5,492 bases of DNA from an uncultured Fibrobacterota bacterium (GTDB lineage: Bacteria; Fibrobacterota; Chitinivibrionia; Chitinivibrionales; CAIOZP01). The position numbers and the translations under genes are program-made. Of the stretch, positions 1-5,492 are shown one piece after another (the first letter of the stretch is position 1; the number at the start of each line of letters is the position of its first letter). The stretch spans positions 1-5,492 of the forward strand of contig CAIOZP010000309.1 in the NCBI GenBank assembly GCA_903862805.1, given 5' to 3'. The notes beneath the pieces were generated by a model that was not told where the DNA came from, searched no databases, and saw only the letters and a program-made list of their open reading frames with translations.

Positions 1-831
1 ATGATAATCATCATTTGATACATTTGAACCTATGAGACGACCATCGAGTGAATAAACGTCGACGGCTCCGCCATTCAGCCGCTTTTGCGATAAAGAAGAT
101 TTGAGTATCGAACTCTGAACTGTGTCGTGGTAATAGACCGTCATCCGTGGAGCCTGCTGCAAGAAGGTATTCCACAAAGTATCGCCGGGGGTAATCATTG
201 GCAAAATCGTCGCGGTATCGCCGTCGCCGGCATAGTAAACATATCGATCATAGCTGTGCCACTCATCCTGAAGCTTGAGGACAAGATCGGCGACCTTACG
301 CGATGTGTGCAGGGAGTCAAGCACGACCTGTGTGATATTGAACGTGTCATAACCGGAATCATCTCCAGCCGGATTACCAGCAGAATCCACTATTCCAGCT
401 GCGAGGTCTGGATCCACAGAACTCGGTGGCCAGTAAAACGAGTATGATTCAAGAATGTCGGTTTTATCAGTGCGCCAAAGCTCACGCACAAAGCTGTGAA
501 ATGCCGTGTCGCCATACCCCGCATCGTTGAATGTCTGATGACGATACAAGGTCAATGTCACGCTGTCGATGATTCGCGTTGTGTCAATCCTATCAAGAGA
601 AACTGCTAAAACGCCCCTGGCGTCTCCTACGTTGCCTCAACACCACTTGGAACCGCATTCGAGATTTGCGGAACCCATCATCCCGCCGGCTCGCGGATTG
701 TAAATGGTTGCGTCGGAAAAACCGGGGAAATTATCTATGCCTACACTGATAGTTTGAACACCTTGTGCAGCCATAGCCGCACTTGACAACAACGTCACTG
801 CAAGCATGGCTTCGGTGAATGTCTTTCTCAT
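1..831 (-). CDS. Gene A: exported DNRLRE-like protein with predicted selenocysteine (Cys64-Sec65); C-terminus off the window
   Basis: Reading minus from ATG at 831, the frame stays open to base 1 except for one TGA at 637-639, giving 277 codons with the 3' end outside the window. An AGGAGG ribosome site lies 4 nt before the ATG. Residues 1-21 are a signal peptide (MRKT, hydrophobic core, AMA). The body resembles the DNRLRE domain: an N-terminal strand with DATIYNP, a 'DSVTLTLYRHQ' strand, a long WRTD...WP region, and the closing strand 'APRMTVYYH' near 225-235. After it, 'VDVYSLDGRL' opens a T9SS-like C-terminal sorting module that is cut by the edge. The TGA is codon 65, directly after Cys64 in 'ECGSKWC'. 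Downstream codons continue the same domain (GNVGDARG...), so termination there would leave a 64-residue stub without a fold. I read TGA as selenocysteine; a nonsense mutation is the alternative. The substrate is unknown, and the domain class is usually extracellular and structural or carbohydrate-associated. The gene is divergent from B. Confidence 0.75.
608..639 (-). promoter_or_regulatory. In-frame TGA plus SECIS-like hairpin in gene A
   Basis: The TGA occupies 637-639. Counting its T as 1 in the minus-strand RNA, ACGCC (17-21) pairs perfectly with GGCGU (25-29) around the loop AGG (22-24). The stem extends outward through G16-U30, A15-U31 and G14-U32 to 9 pairs. The loop begins 18 nt after the UGA and has G in its second position. 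This fits the described bacterial SECIS pattern of an apical loop about 16-37 nt downstream with a G in the first two loop bases, the site read by SelB. The pairing is seen directly; the function is inferred. Confidence 0.6.
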
Positions 832-857
832 GATTCCTCCTGTTGCCTTTATTTATA

Positions 858-863
858 AAGATA
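858..863 (-). promoter_or_regulatory. Possible -10 element for gene A
   Basis: TATCTT on the minus strand, followed by an A/T-rich run and AAAGG before the ribosome site. The leader of gene E carries the same order (TATCTT at 3657-3662, A/T-rich stretch, AAAGG). In both cases it lies roughly 50 bp downstream of the centre of a GTTCA-N6-TGAAC palindrome. It matches the -10 consensus only 4/6 and no good -35 is visible. An overlapping alternative is TATAAA at 852-857. Confidence 0.25.
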
Positions 864-904
864 TCCACAATCCTTCTGATCGGCATCGGCCGGAAAAACA
901 CTGT

Positions 905-920
905 GTTCACTGAGTTGAAC
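905..920. promoter_or_regulatory. Palindromic operator candidate, copy 1 (GTTCA-N6-TGAAC)
   Basis: A perfect 5-bp inverted repeat, GTTCA (905-909) and TGAAC (916-920), with a 6-bp spacer. It lies 74 bp upstream of the gene A start in the A/B divergent region. The 16-bp size and N6 spacing are like CRP/FNR-family sites, but the arm sequence is not the classical CRP or FNR one, so the regulator is unknown. Confidence 0.5.
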
Positions 921-946
921 TGTGCGAAGCATATGGGATCAGCCTT

Positions 947-964
947 TGTTCATCTGCGTGAACA
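947..964. promoter_or_regulatory. Palindromic operator candidate, copy 2 (TGTTCA-N6-TGAACA)
   Basis: A perfect 6-bp inverted repeat with a 6-bp spacer. Its centre is 43 bp from the centre of copy 1, about four helical turns, so dimers bound at both would lie on the same DNA face. It is placed to serve gene B: its centre is about 50 bp upstream of the GATAAT candidate -10 at 1003-1008, like a class I activator site. The same 18-bp pattern recurs upstream of gene E. Confidence 0.55.
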
Positions 965-1002
965 GAGAGTTACAAAACCGATCTTGTATAAATCATGATA
1001 CA

Positions 1003-1008
1003 GATAAT
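1003..1008 (+). promoter_or_regulatory. Possible -10 element for gene B
   Basis: GATAAT matches the -10 consensus at 5 of 6 positions and would give a leader of about 50 nt before the gene B ATG. No recognisable -35 is found at 16-18 bp upstream, which would suit an activator-dependent promoter using the palindrome at 947-964. A competing TATAAA lies at 987-992. Confidence 0.3.
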
Positions 1009-1068
1009 TCTTCGATATATTGTGTGGAGCGTATTTATGTAACAGTAATCATTTTGAAGGGATAATTT

Positions 1069-2376
1069 ATGTACAAAACACTGATGTCGGGACTCATTAC
1101 CACCGGCCTTGCATTTGCAGGACTGCCGCAATTCAACAGCACTCCTATCGAGGTGTCATCCAATACCGGTGCCAATCTGAGTGATGTCGTTGGCGACTGG
1201 ATGTTCAGAGGATCAAACGGATCGCCTGAGTTTGTTGACTGGGACGGAGATGGACTCAAGGATATGCTGGTCGGCTATCTCGGAATAGTCATTGGGGCAA
1301 TCGGCGGCGGCTATATGAATGTTTTTATCAATCATGGCACTGCTACCGAACCACTTTTCACAACCGGTTTCAGGGCGCCAATATATGTCGACGGTGCCTG
1401 ATGTTCCGGCGTTAGCACTCCGCAGGTTGCGGATCTGAACAACGACGGTTCGACTGATTTAATCTGCGGCGAATATGGGACGCAGGTAAGGGTTTTCTGG
1501 AGAAACAGCAGCGACAGTATTATCGGGTCAGATACTATAAGAGACGAAAACGGAGCTACGATTTCGTGGGCAAATGTGAAATTTTCCATGCCGCACATTG
1601 TTGACTGGAACAACGACGGCCTGCCGGATCTTGAAGTCGGGCTTTCCAATAATGGCTACGATGCAACCGGCGGCGACGTTCCTGGGCTGTTGTATCTGTA
1701 TCTCAACGTCGGGACAAAAGAGCAGTACAAATTTCATTACGCCGGAGTGATTTGCACCGCAAAAGGCGACACGATTTCGAGTCCTGCATCACCTTCGGCA
1801 TATACGATGAGTGCACTTGGCGATATAAACAACGACGGTCTCTTCGACATTGTCCTGAGCGATACCACAGGCGGAATGCACTTCAAGGCATACCTGAATG
1901 TCGGAACGCCGGGCAATCCTTCATTCGCCGATCCGGTTCCGATTCTTGCTGCCGATGGCTCGGTTCTGCATCCCGATCCCACTATGCATCGGTTCTCGAT
2001 TGCCGATTGGAACGGAGACAGCGTTAACGATCTCATCACAGATGCCGGAACCGCGCAAAACATGACGAAGGTCTGGGTGTACGCTGCAAATTCTCCTCAT
2101 AACGAGATTTCGCATTCTGTCAACACAGTCAATAATTCTTTGACGATAGGTTTGTTGGACAGACACTCCATCTCGATCTCCGTTCCGACGGCCGGAGAGT
2201 ATTCGGTATCGTTGTTCTCGCTTGACGGACGCCTGTTGACAAGTGCGAAAGCAAATCTGAAACAAGGAAGTTCGAGGATGATGCTCTGCAATGTTCCAGA
2301 AGGTTGCTATGTTGCGAGAGTGAGATGCGGATCAAGTGGAGCTGTGGTTTCGTGCAGCGTCATAAGGCAGAAATAG
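1069..2376 (+). CDS. Gene B: exported FG-GAP/VCBS repeat protein with predicted selenocysteine (Sec111-Cys112)
   Basis: The start is ATG 1069, with GAAGGGA at 1056-1062 as ribosome site, and the stop is TAG. The full frame is 435 residues if TGA at 1399-1401 is read through. Residues 1-18 form a signal peptide. Five calcium-loop motifs of FG-GAP/VCBS repeats follow: DWDGDGLKD (57-65), DLNNDGSTD (122-130), DWNNDGLPD (179-187), DINNDGLFD (252-260) and the weaker DWNGDSVND (313-321). They are interleaved with 'N-x-GT...P-x-F' segments. This suggests a beta-propeller-like extracellular adhesin or binding protein. Residues ~367-435 are a T9SS-like sorting module ('VSLFSLDGRL...EGCYVARV'). The TGA is codon 111 and is followed at once by Cys112, then SGVSTPQVADL and the second repeat, so the domain is continuous across it. 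The closest relative in view is gene C, with the same layout and TGA position. The ligand is unknown. The alternative to Sec is a pseudogene, unlikely because the frame after TGA is intact for 324 codons. Confidence 0.8.
1399..1448 (+). promoter_or_regulatory. In-frame TGA plus SECIS-like hairpin in gene B
   Basis: TGA lies at 1399-1401 and TGT (Cys) follows. With the U of UGA as 1, U21-CCGCA pairs with UGCGG-A35 (1419-1424 with 1428-1433) around the triloop GGU (1425-1427). The loop starts 23 nt after the UGA and has G at its first two positions; GGU is also the critical apical sequence of the E. coli fdhF SECIS. A lower stem is possible: CCG/CGG (8-10 with 48-50) and CGUU/AACG (12-15 with 43-46), with an internal loop between. 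The helix is seen by eye; SelB binding is inferred. Confidence 0.65.
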
Positions 2377-2388
2377 CGGTCTTATCAA

Positions 2389-2428
2389 AAATGCTCTGAT
2401 CATTGATACTTCTTTGGTCAGAGCGTTT
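2389..2428. terminator. Hairpin terminator between convergent genes B and E
   Basis: A 13-pair inverted repeat (2389-2401 with 2416-2428, core GCTCTGA/TCAGAGC, two G-U pairs when read on the plus strand) encloses a 14-nt loop and starts 13 bp after the gene B stop. A-rich sequence lies on the 5' side and TTTATCATTT on the 3' side, so it could end B transcripts and, from the other strand, block read-through from E. The rest of the 246-bp gap holds no convincing gene. Confidence 0.65.
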
Positions 2429-2564
2429 ATCATTTACAAATATTCCTTCGATATTGATCTCCGTCACTCGTCGATTCTAGTGGTAAATCAACCCGACAAA
2501 CATTTCATTCTATCTCTCTCATGATTTTCCTCTGAAGACCTTCTTTCATCATAGAGCAGACAAT

Positions 2565-2583
2565 AAAAGAGCCGACTCGTTTT
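2565..2583 (-). terminator. Weak terminator candidate after gene E
   Basis: On the minus strand AAAA-GAG pairs with CUC-UUUU around a UCGG loop, with one bulged C, about 40 nt past the gene E stop. The GC part is only 3 bp, so this is a weak call; the larger hairpin at 2389-2428 may do the job. Confidence 0.25.
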
Positions 2584-2622
2584 GATCCAGCCCTTTCTTC
2601 ATCATAAAACAACGAAATATTC

Positions 2623-3630
2623 TCAGGGCAGAATAATGCTCCGAACATCAATACTTCCGCTAATGACTCCGAACCAACCTGTACCTATTGAACTCGTCGA
2701 AATCCCCGACGCAAGCACTCCGAGAGTAGTGCGCAGTTGAATCCGACCTGATGCATTTACAAAAGAGACAGGACTGGTTTTGTCAACTGATCCTAAACCT
2801 TCTACTCTGATCTTCCCCTGTGAAAGACGCAGAGAAACCCAGTTGATTGACTCCGCACCGGATTGCCGGATAATCGGTACAACCGGAGAAGATGATGGAT
2901 ACCGTAAGACATTTGAGCAAGCCGCTGTCGTAGTCGAGTCGTGTTTCCGAAGATATGCAAATACATTGCAGCTGTCGGCACTTACACCGGCAGGCAAGCC
3001 CATCGTGATGGTTCCAACCGAATCGGTAAGAGCAATTTTTCTGTGCGATTTTGCCATCCCAAGATTTCGCAGTGTCTTTCCCATGTTTTCACCGGCACCG
3101 ATATACAGCGGGCATGAATCCTGACGCACGACAGCTACCAGATCCCACGCCGAAGGGTCTGAAAGACCACTTATCGAATAGCTGTACACAGTGCTATCGC
3201 CAATGGTTCCGGCGGTATCGAGAAGCAGGCCAAATTGCGGAGCCTCTTTCATCGTGTCGATACAATGCGAAATCGTTGCGGCATCATATTCCGATGCCGA
3301 TTTGTCTATTGTGCCGTCAGATTGCAGCAGAGGAACCGGATTGGCACCATTGTAGCGAAGTGAGGGATATCCGGCAGCGCTCAGTTCGCTTCTCCAGTCG
3401 CTCAGGTCGCTGACAGAAAATCCATTTTCATAAACAATTGTGACGACTTCTACCCGTGCACCTGAATAATTCTGCACAACCTCATAAAGATTCTGCCACC
3501 CTTCGGCACAATAGCTGCAAAGCAGTGAACCAAAAGCCTCGACAACAACGAAATCCTGATTGTCTGCCTTTACCGGAGCTGTGGATAAAGTCAGAAGCAT
3601 AGTCGATGTAAATAAAATTTTTTTGAACAT
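2623..3630 (-). CDS. Gene E: secreted Omp28-like thioredoxin-fold protein, CSYC active-site motif
   Basis: 335 residues, ATG at 3630 with AAGGAG 5 nt upstream. Residues 1-22 are a signal peptide (MFKK, hydrophobic core, VKA). The thioredoxin-like fold follows: strand FVVVEAFGSLL, redox motif C38-S-Y-C41, helix, strand VEVVTIVYENG, and a probable cis-proline in 'GYPSLRYNGA' (Pro89). Residues ~130-245 ('WDLVAVVRQ...GKTLRNLG') resemble the second domain of Omp28-type outer-surface proteins. The last ~60 residues look like a degenerate C-terminal sorting module ('PVSFVNASGRI...GTGWFGV'). It ends in TGA, which I take as a true stop: the module is complete, no Cys codon is adjacent, no SECIS-like hairpin follows, and two further TGAs lie shortly after in frame. 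A plausible role is disulfide, or selenylsulfide, oxidoreductase outside the cytoplasm, acting on neighbours A, B and C; that pairing is inference. A third copy of the palindrome lies upstream. Confidence 0.8.
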   Translation of the reverse strand: MFKKILFTSTMLLTLSTAPVKADNQDFVVVEAFGSLLCSYCAEGWQNLYEVVQNYSGARVEVVTIVYENGFSVSDLSDWRSELSAAGYPSLRYNGANPVPLLQSDGTIDKSASEYDAATISHCIDTMKEAPQFGLLLDTAGTIGDSTVYSYSISGLSDPSAWDLVAVVRQDSCPLYIGAGENMGKTLRNLGMAKSHRKIALTDSVGTITMGLPAGVSADSCNVFAYLRKHDSTTTAACSNVLRYPSSSPVVPIIRQSGAESINWVSLRLSQGKIRVEGLGSVDKTSPVSFVNASGRIQLRTTLGVLASGISTSSIGTGWFGVISGSIDVRSIILP

Positions 3631-3697
3631 GAGGTCTCCTTTCCTTTTGTTAATTTAAGATAGAAGTCTTTCCCTTGCTTGAACAGAAAAGTGTTCG

Positions 3698-3715
3698 TGT
3701 TCACGGACATGAACA
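3698..3715. promoter_or_regulatory. Palindromic operator candidate, copy 3 (TGTTCA-N6-TGAACA)
   Basis: A perfect 6-bp inverted repeat with 6-bp spacer, of the same arm sequence and spacing as the copy at 947-964. Its near edge is 67 bp upstream of the gene E start and its centre about 47 bp upstream of a TATCTT like that before gene A. An extra half-site pair, TGAAC (3680-3684) and TGTTC (3692-3696), lies next to it. Exact matches to GTTCA-N6-TGAAC were noticed only in the two intergenic regions, not inside genes. Confidence 0.55.
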
Positions 3716-3762
3716 AGCGCGAGATCATTTGCATCACATCGGGGATAGCCCATTGACGACAA

Positions 3763-3785
3763 CGGCCATCCTATAAGGACGGCCG
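3763..3785 (-). terminator. Strong hairpin downstream of gene C, possible terminator
   Basis: CGGCC/GGCCG (5 bp), one mismatch, then TCCT/AGGA (4 bp) around an ATA loop, starting about 27 bp past the gene C stop on the minus strand. The tail on that strand is GTTGTCG, which is not U-rich, so it may be a non-canonical terminator or a transcript-stabilising stem rather than a classical intrinsic terminator. Confidence 0.45.
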
Positions 3786-3811
3786 GTGAACAATTTCCCC
3801 GACTGCTGCGC

Positions 3812-5098
3812 TTATTTTTTGAAGACTACCATGCTTGAACCTCTCCCATCTGATGATCTGAACCCTGCGACATACATTCCCGAAGCGATCCCGCTGAATC
3901 TTGCCTGAGAACCATTTCGTAACTCCGTTTTGCTCACCAGACGACCGTCGGGTCTGCATAAGGAAACAGTACCTGTTGATGCTCCGGCAACATTGACAAA
4001 AAGATCATTGCCTTTTGTCAAAGAGGACATCTCCGTTTGATTGATACGAGGAGAGATACTCTTTGTGCCGACCGTTCCATCCGGCCGTCCTGTCATGATC
4101 ATCAGATAGCGAGTCGGCCCTCCGACGGTCCAGCCACAGTTCTCGCCTAAGAGCAGATCGGGATACCCGTCTCCGTTCCAGTCGCATACTGTCAACTTGG
4201 ATTCACCGTGGAATGGAGCGGCAGAATCCGCTGCGGTGAATTCTATCTTCGATCCATTGGACTGAAGTGCGTCCACTGTCCCGGTAAAGACAGGATTTTC
4301 GGCGGTTCCGGTATTGAGGCTGTAGCTGATCGGAGCCTGACCGCCAAAGACCAGATCCTTCTTCCCATCGCAGTTGATGTCGTAATACTCGAAACTCGGG
4401 CGACCACGCGCAAAAACGTCACTGCCGTTTGGTACAATTGTTGACGGGCCGAACAGAGGATTGGTTTTTGTCCCGACATTCAAAAACACCTGAAGAGGTT
4501 CACTGTTGGACATGAACAACAGATCGAGCAGTCCATCATTGTTCCAGTCGGCAAGTCTGACGCATCCATAAATCCGGCCGCTGTTAACATCAACATTGGG
4601 AATAATCAGCTTGCCGCCAGATGCGCTGTTGAGTGTGTCGCGGGCGGCGAATTTGCCATCGCCTAAACCCTTGAAGAAGAGGAGCTCACACATATAATCG
4701 GAGCACACAATGTCGGGAATTCCATCACCATCGAGATCCGCAACCTGCGGAGAACTTGCGCCCATGCATCAGGTGGGAGTTACGAAAGACGAATCTCCGT
4801 TAGTTGTAAAGAATTTATAGGTGTCGAATTTGGGCGCCTGTTTCGTACCGGTGTTTATCGAATAAAAGATTGCGCCATCGTTGAATATTCCAGATACAAT
4901 ATCGCCGAGACCGTCTCCATTCAAATCGGTAAATGTCGGCATATAGTCGCCATAAAATTGCCCGTAACCTCCTACATCAATCGGAAGATTGCCTGCCTCA
5001 ACTCCGTTGAAGGTTACTGTCTGAGCAGTGTCGAACACCGGCGTCCAGGCCGAGGCCGAAACCGCCATCGCCGCAAGAAGCGACATGGTTTTTTCCAT
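3812..5098 (-). CDS. Gene C: exported FG-GAP/VCBS repeat protein with predicted selenocysteine (Sec110-Cys111)
   Basis: The chosen start is ATG 5098, because AAGGAG at 5105-5110 sits 6 nt upstream and residues 1-17 (MEKT...SASA) then form a proper signal peptide; ATG 5116 in the same frame would spoil both. Reading TGA at 4769-4771 as a residue gives 428 amino acids ending at TAA 3812. Calcium-loop motifs: DLNGDGLGD (58-66), DLDGDGIPD (121-129), DWNNDGLLD (184-192), DINCDGKKD (240-248) and DWNGDGYPD (306-314), with 'N-x-GT...P-x-F' spacers. The C-terminal ~60 residues are a T9SS-like sorting module ('VSLCRPDGRL...SGMYVAGF'). TGA is codon 110 and TGC (Cys111) follows; then MGASSPQVADL leads straight into repeat 2, exactly as in gene B. 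An independent start at ATG 4765 is unlikely: it has no signal peptide and splits the protein between repeats. The gene probably forms an operon with D. Role: cell-surface binding or structural protein, ligand unknown. Confidence 0.8.
4737..4771 (-). promoter_or_regulatory. In-frame TGA plus SECIS-like hairpin in gene C
   Basis: TGA lies at 4769-4771 followed by TGC. At positions 21-35 after the UGA the RNA folds as U-CCGCA / UGCGG-A with a GGU loop (4743-4745), the same hairpin at exactly the same distance as in gene B. A possible two-pair extension AG/CU (16-17 with 37-38) is also shared. The long lower stem seen in B is not evident here. The identical 19-nt block CTCCGCAGGTTGCGGATCT includes synonymous positions, while adjacent codons differ. 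Confidence 0.65.
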
Positions 5099-5104
5099 GG
5101 GATT

Positions 5105-5110
5105 CTCCTT
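5105..5110 (-). promoter_or_regulatory. Ribosome binding site that fixes the gene C start
   Basis: AAGGAG on the minus strand, 6 nt before ATG 5098. It lies inside the upstream in-frame extension from ATG 5116, which has no comparable site, so it decides the start. It also falls in the 28-bp gap after the gene D stop, supporting translation of C from a D-C transcript. Confidence 0.7.
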
Positions 5111-5126
5111 TGTCAATTAGGTAAAA

Positions 5127-5492
5127 TTACTGACAGATAAAAACTGAAGTCCGTAGCACTCTGTTACCGGCATACAACGAAAGAACATATCGACCAGCAG
5201 CAAGATTTCCGACTGTCAGCGATTTTTCCGATTCCGATTTGTCAATTGAAACAGAACGCAGGCAGCGTCCTTTCATATCAAGAATTCTTGCCGAAAATGC
5301 GCCATTTGTCCCGAAAGCGAGAACACCGTTTCGCAGACTGCAAGTAGCTCTCTTTTCCGAAGCGCGCATCGCAATGATGGCAGTTGACGGCGCCGGAAGC
5401 GAGGACGTCTGAACGTTAGGTGTCTTTGCAATCATGATCATGCTGTCCATGCGCTGGACATAAGTGACAAGTTTTGCGGAAGCGATATCAAC
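5127..5492 (-). CDS. Gene D: C-terminal part of an exported protein with T9SS-like sorting module; N-terminus off the window
   Basis: The minus frame is open from the right edge (5492) to TAA at 5127, 121 residues, with no start needed inside the window; Met at 5450 is internal because the frame continues upstream (VDIASAKLVTYVQR). A Pro/Ser/Thr-rich linker (~35-45) precedes the terminal ~70-residue module: 'CSLRNGVLAFG' strand, 'ARILDMKGRCL' and 'LAAGRYVLSLYAGNRVL', the pattern shared with A, B and C. The catalytic or binding part lies outside the window, so function cannot be assigned. D probably heads or continues an operon into gene C, 28 bp downstream on the same strand. Confidence 0.7.
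   Translation of the reverse strand, partial: VDIASAKLVTYVQRMDSMIMIAKTPNVQTSSLPAPSTAIIAMRASEKRATCSLRNGVLAFGTNGAFSARILDMKGRCLRSVSIDKSESEKSLTVGNLAAGRYVLSLYAGNRVLRTSVFICQ

Noticed and set aside
127..447. Plus-strand open frame of 106 codons
   Set aside because: It lies opposite gene A, has no recognisable domain and no convincing ribosome site; the minus-strand frame is clearly the coding one.
879..890. Tandem hexamer ATCGGC-ATCGGC in the A/B intergenic region
   Set aside because: Only two copies, no second occurrence seen and no clear role; probably chance.
1069..2376. Gene B (and likewise A and C) as nonsense-mutated pseudogenes
   Set aside because: No other disruption is present, codon pattern and domains continue past the TGA, and the same event would have to have struck three genes beside Cys codons.
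1576..2376. A separate 266-residue gene starting at GTG 1576
   Set aside because: It begins inside the FG-GAP protein; the frame is open back to the TGA at 1399 and continues the same protein.
2602..2625. Gene E stop TGA as another selenocysteine codon
   Set aside because: No adjacent Cys, no SECIS-like stem, the C-terminal module is already complete, and two more in-frame TGAs follow within eight codons.
3812..4765. A separate 317-residue gene starting at ATG 4765
   Set aside because: It lacks a signal peptide and begins in the middle of the repeat series; the ATG is simply the second codon after the TGA.
637..4771. UGA reassigned to Trp or Gly genome-wide
   Set aside because: Trp is encoded by TGG and Gly by GGN in all genes here, gene E ends sensibly at TGA, and the only internal TGAs are the three next to cysteines. 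This cannot be fully excluded without the whole genome.

Overview
The window looks like a piece of a bacterial chromosome of roughly 50% GC that encodes exported, probably surface-anchored proteins. Every complete gene starts with a signal peptide, and all five genes end, or begin to end, in a short beta-rich C-terminal module of the 'VYSLDGRL...GxYV' type that resembles type IX secretion (por) sorting domains. That module, together with calcium-binding FG-GAP/VCBS repeats, a DNRLRE-type domain and an Omp28-like thioredoxin protein, suggests the Fibrobacterota / Chitinivibrionia / Bacteroidota-like world. The exact lineage is inference.

Layout: (1) gene A, minus strand, 1-831, DNRLRE-type protein running off the left edge; (2) divergent intergenic region 832-1068 with two GTTCA-N6-TGAAC palindromes; (3) gene B, plus strand, 1069-2376, FG-GAP protein; (4) convergent gap 2377-2622 with a hairpin terminator; (5) gene E, minus, 2623-3630, secreted thioredoxin-fold protein with a CSYC motif; (6) gap 3631-3811 with a third copy of the palindrome and a strong hairpin; (7) gene C, minus, 3812-5098, an FG-GAP paralogue of B; (8) gene D, minus, 5127-5492, the C-terminal part of another exported protein, 28 bp upstream of C and probably in its operon.

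The central observation is that A, B and C are each interrupted by one in-frame TGA, and in all three the TGA directly abuts a cysteine codon (Cys-TGA in A, TGA-Cys in B and C). Reading through restores full-length, domain-complete proteins. B and C carry it at nearly the same residue (111 and 110). Each TGA is followed at bacterial-SECIS distance by a perfect short hairpin with a three-base, G-containing loop. In B and C a 19-nt block covering that hairpin is identical although the flanking codons have diverged. Gene E ends in an apparently genuine TGA and all five genes use TGG for Trp, so wholesale code reassignment is unlikely.

The most economical reading is a cluster of selenocysteine-containing exported proteins with vicinal Sec-Cys pairs. 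It sits beside a secreted thioredoxin-fold protein, and A, B and E may share one palindrome-binding regulator. The Sec machinery (selA, selB, selC, selD) is not in this window, so the Sec reading remains an inference.
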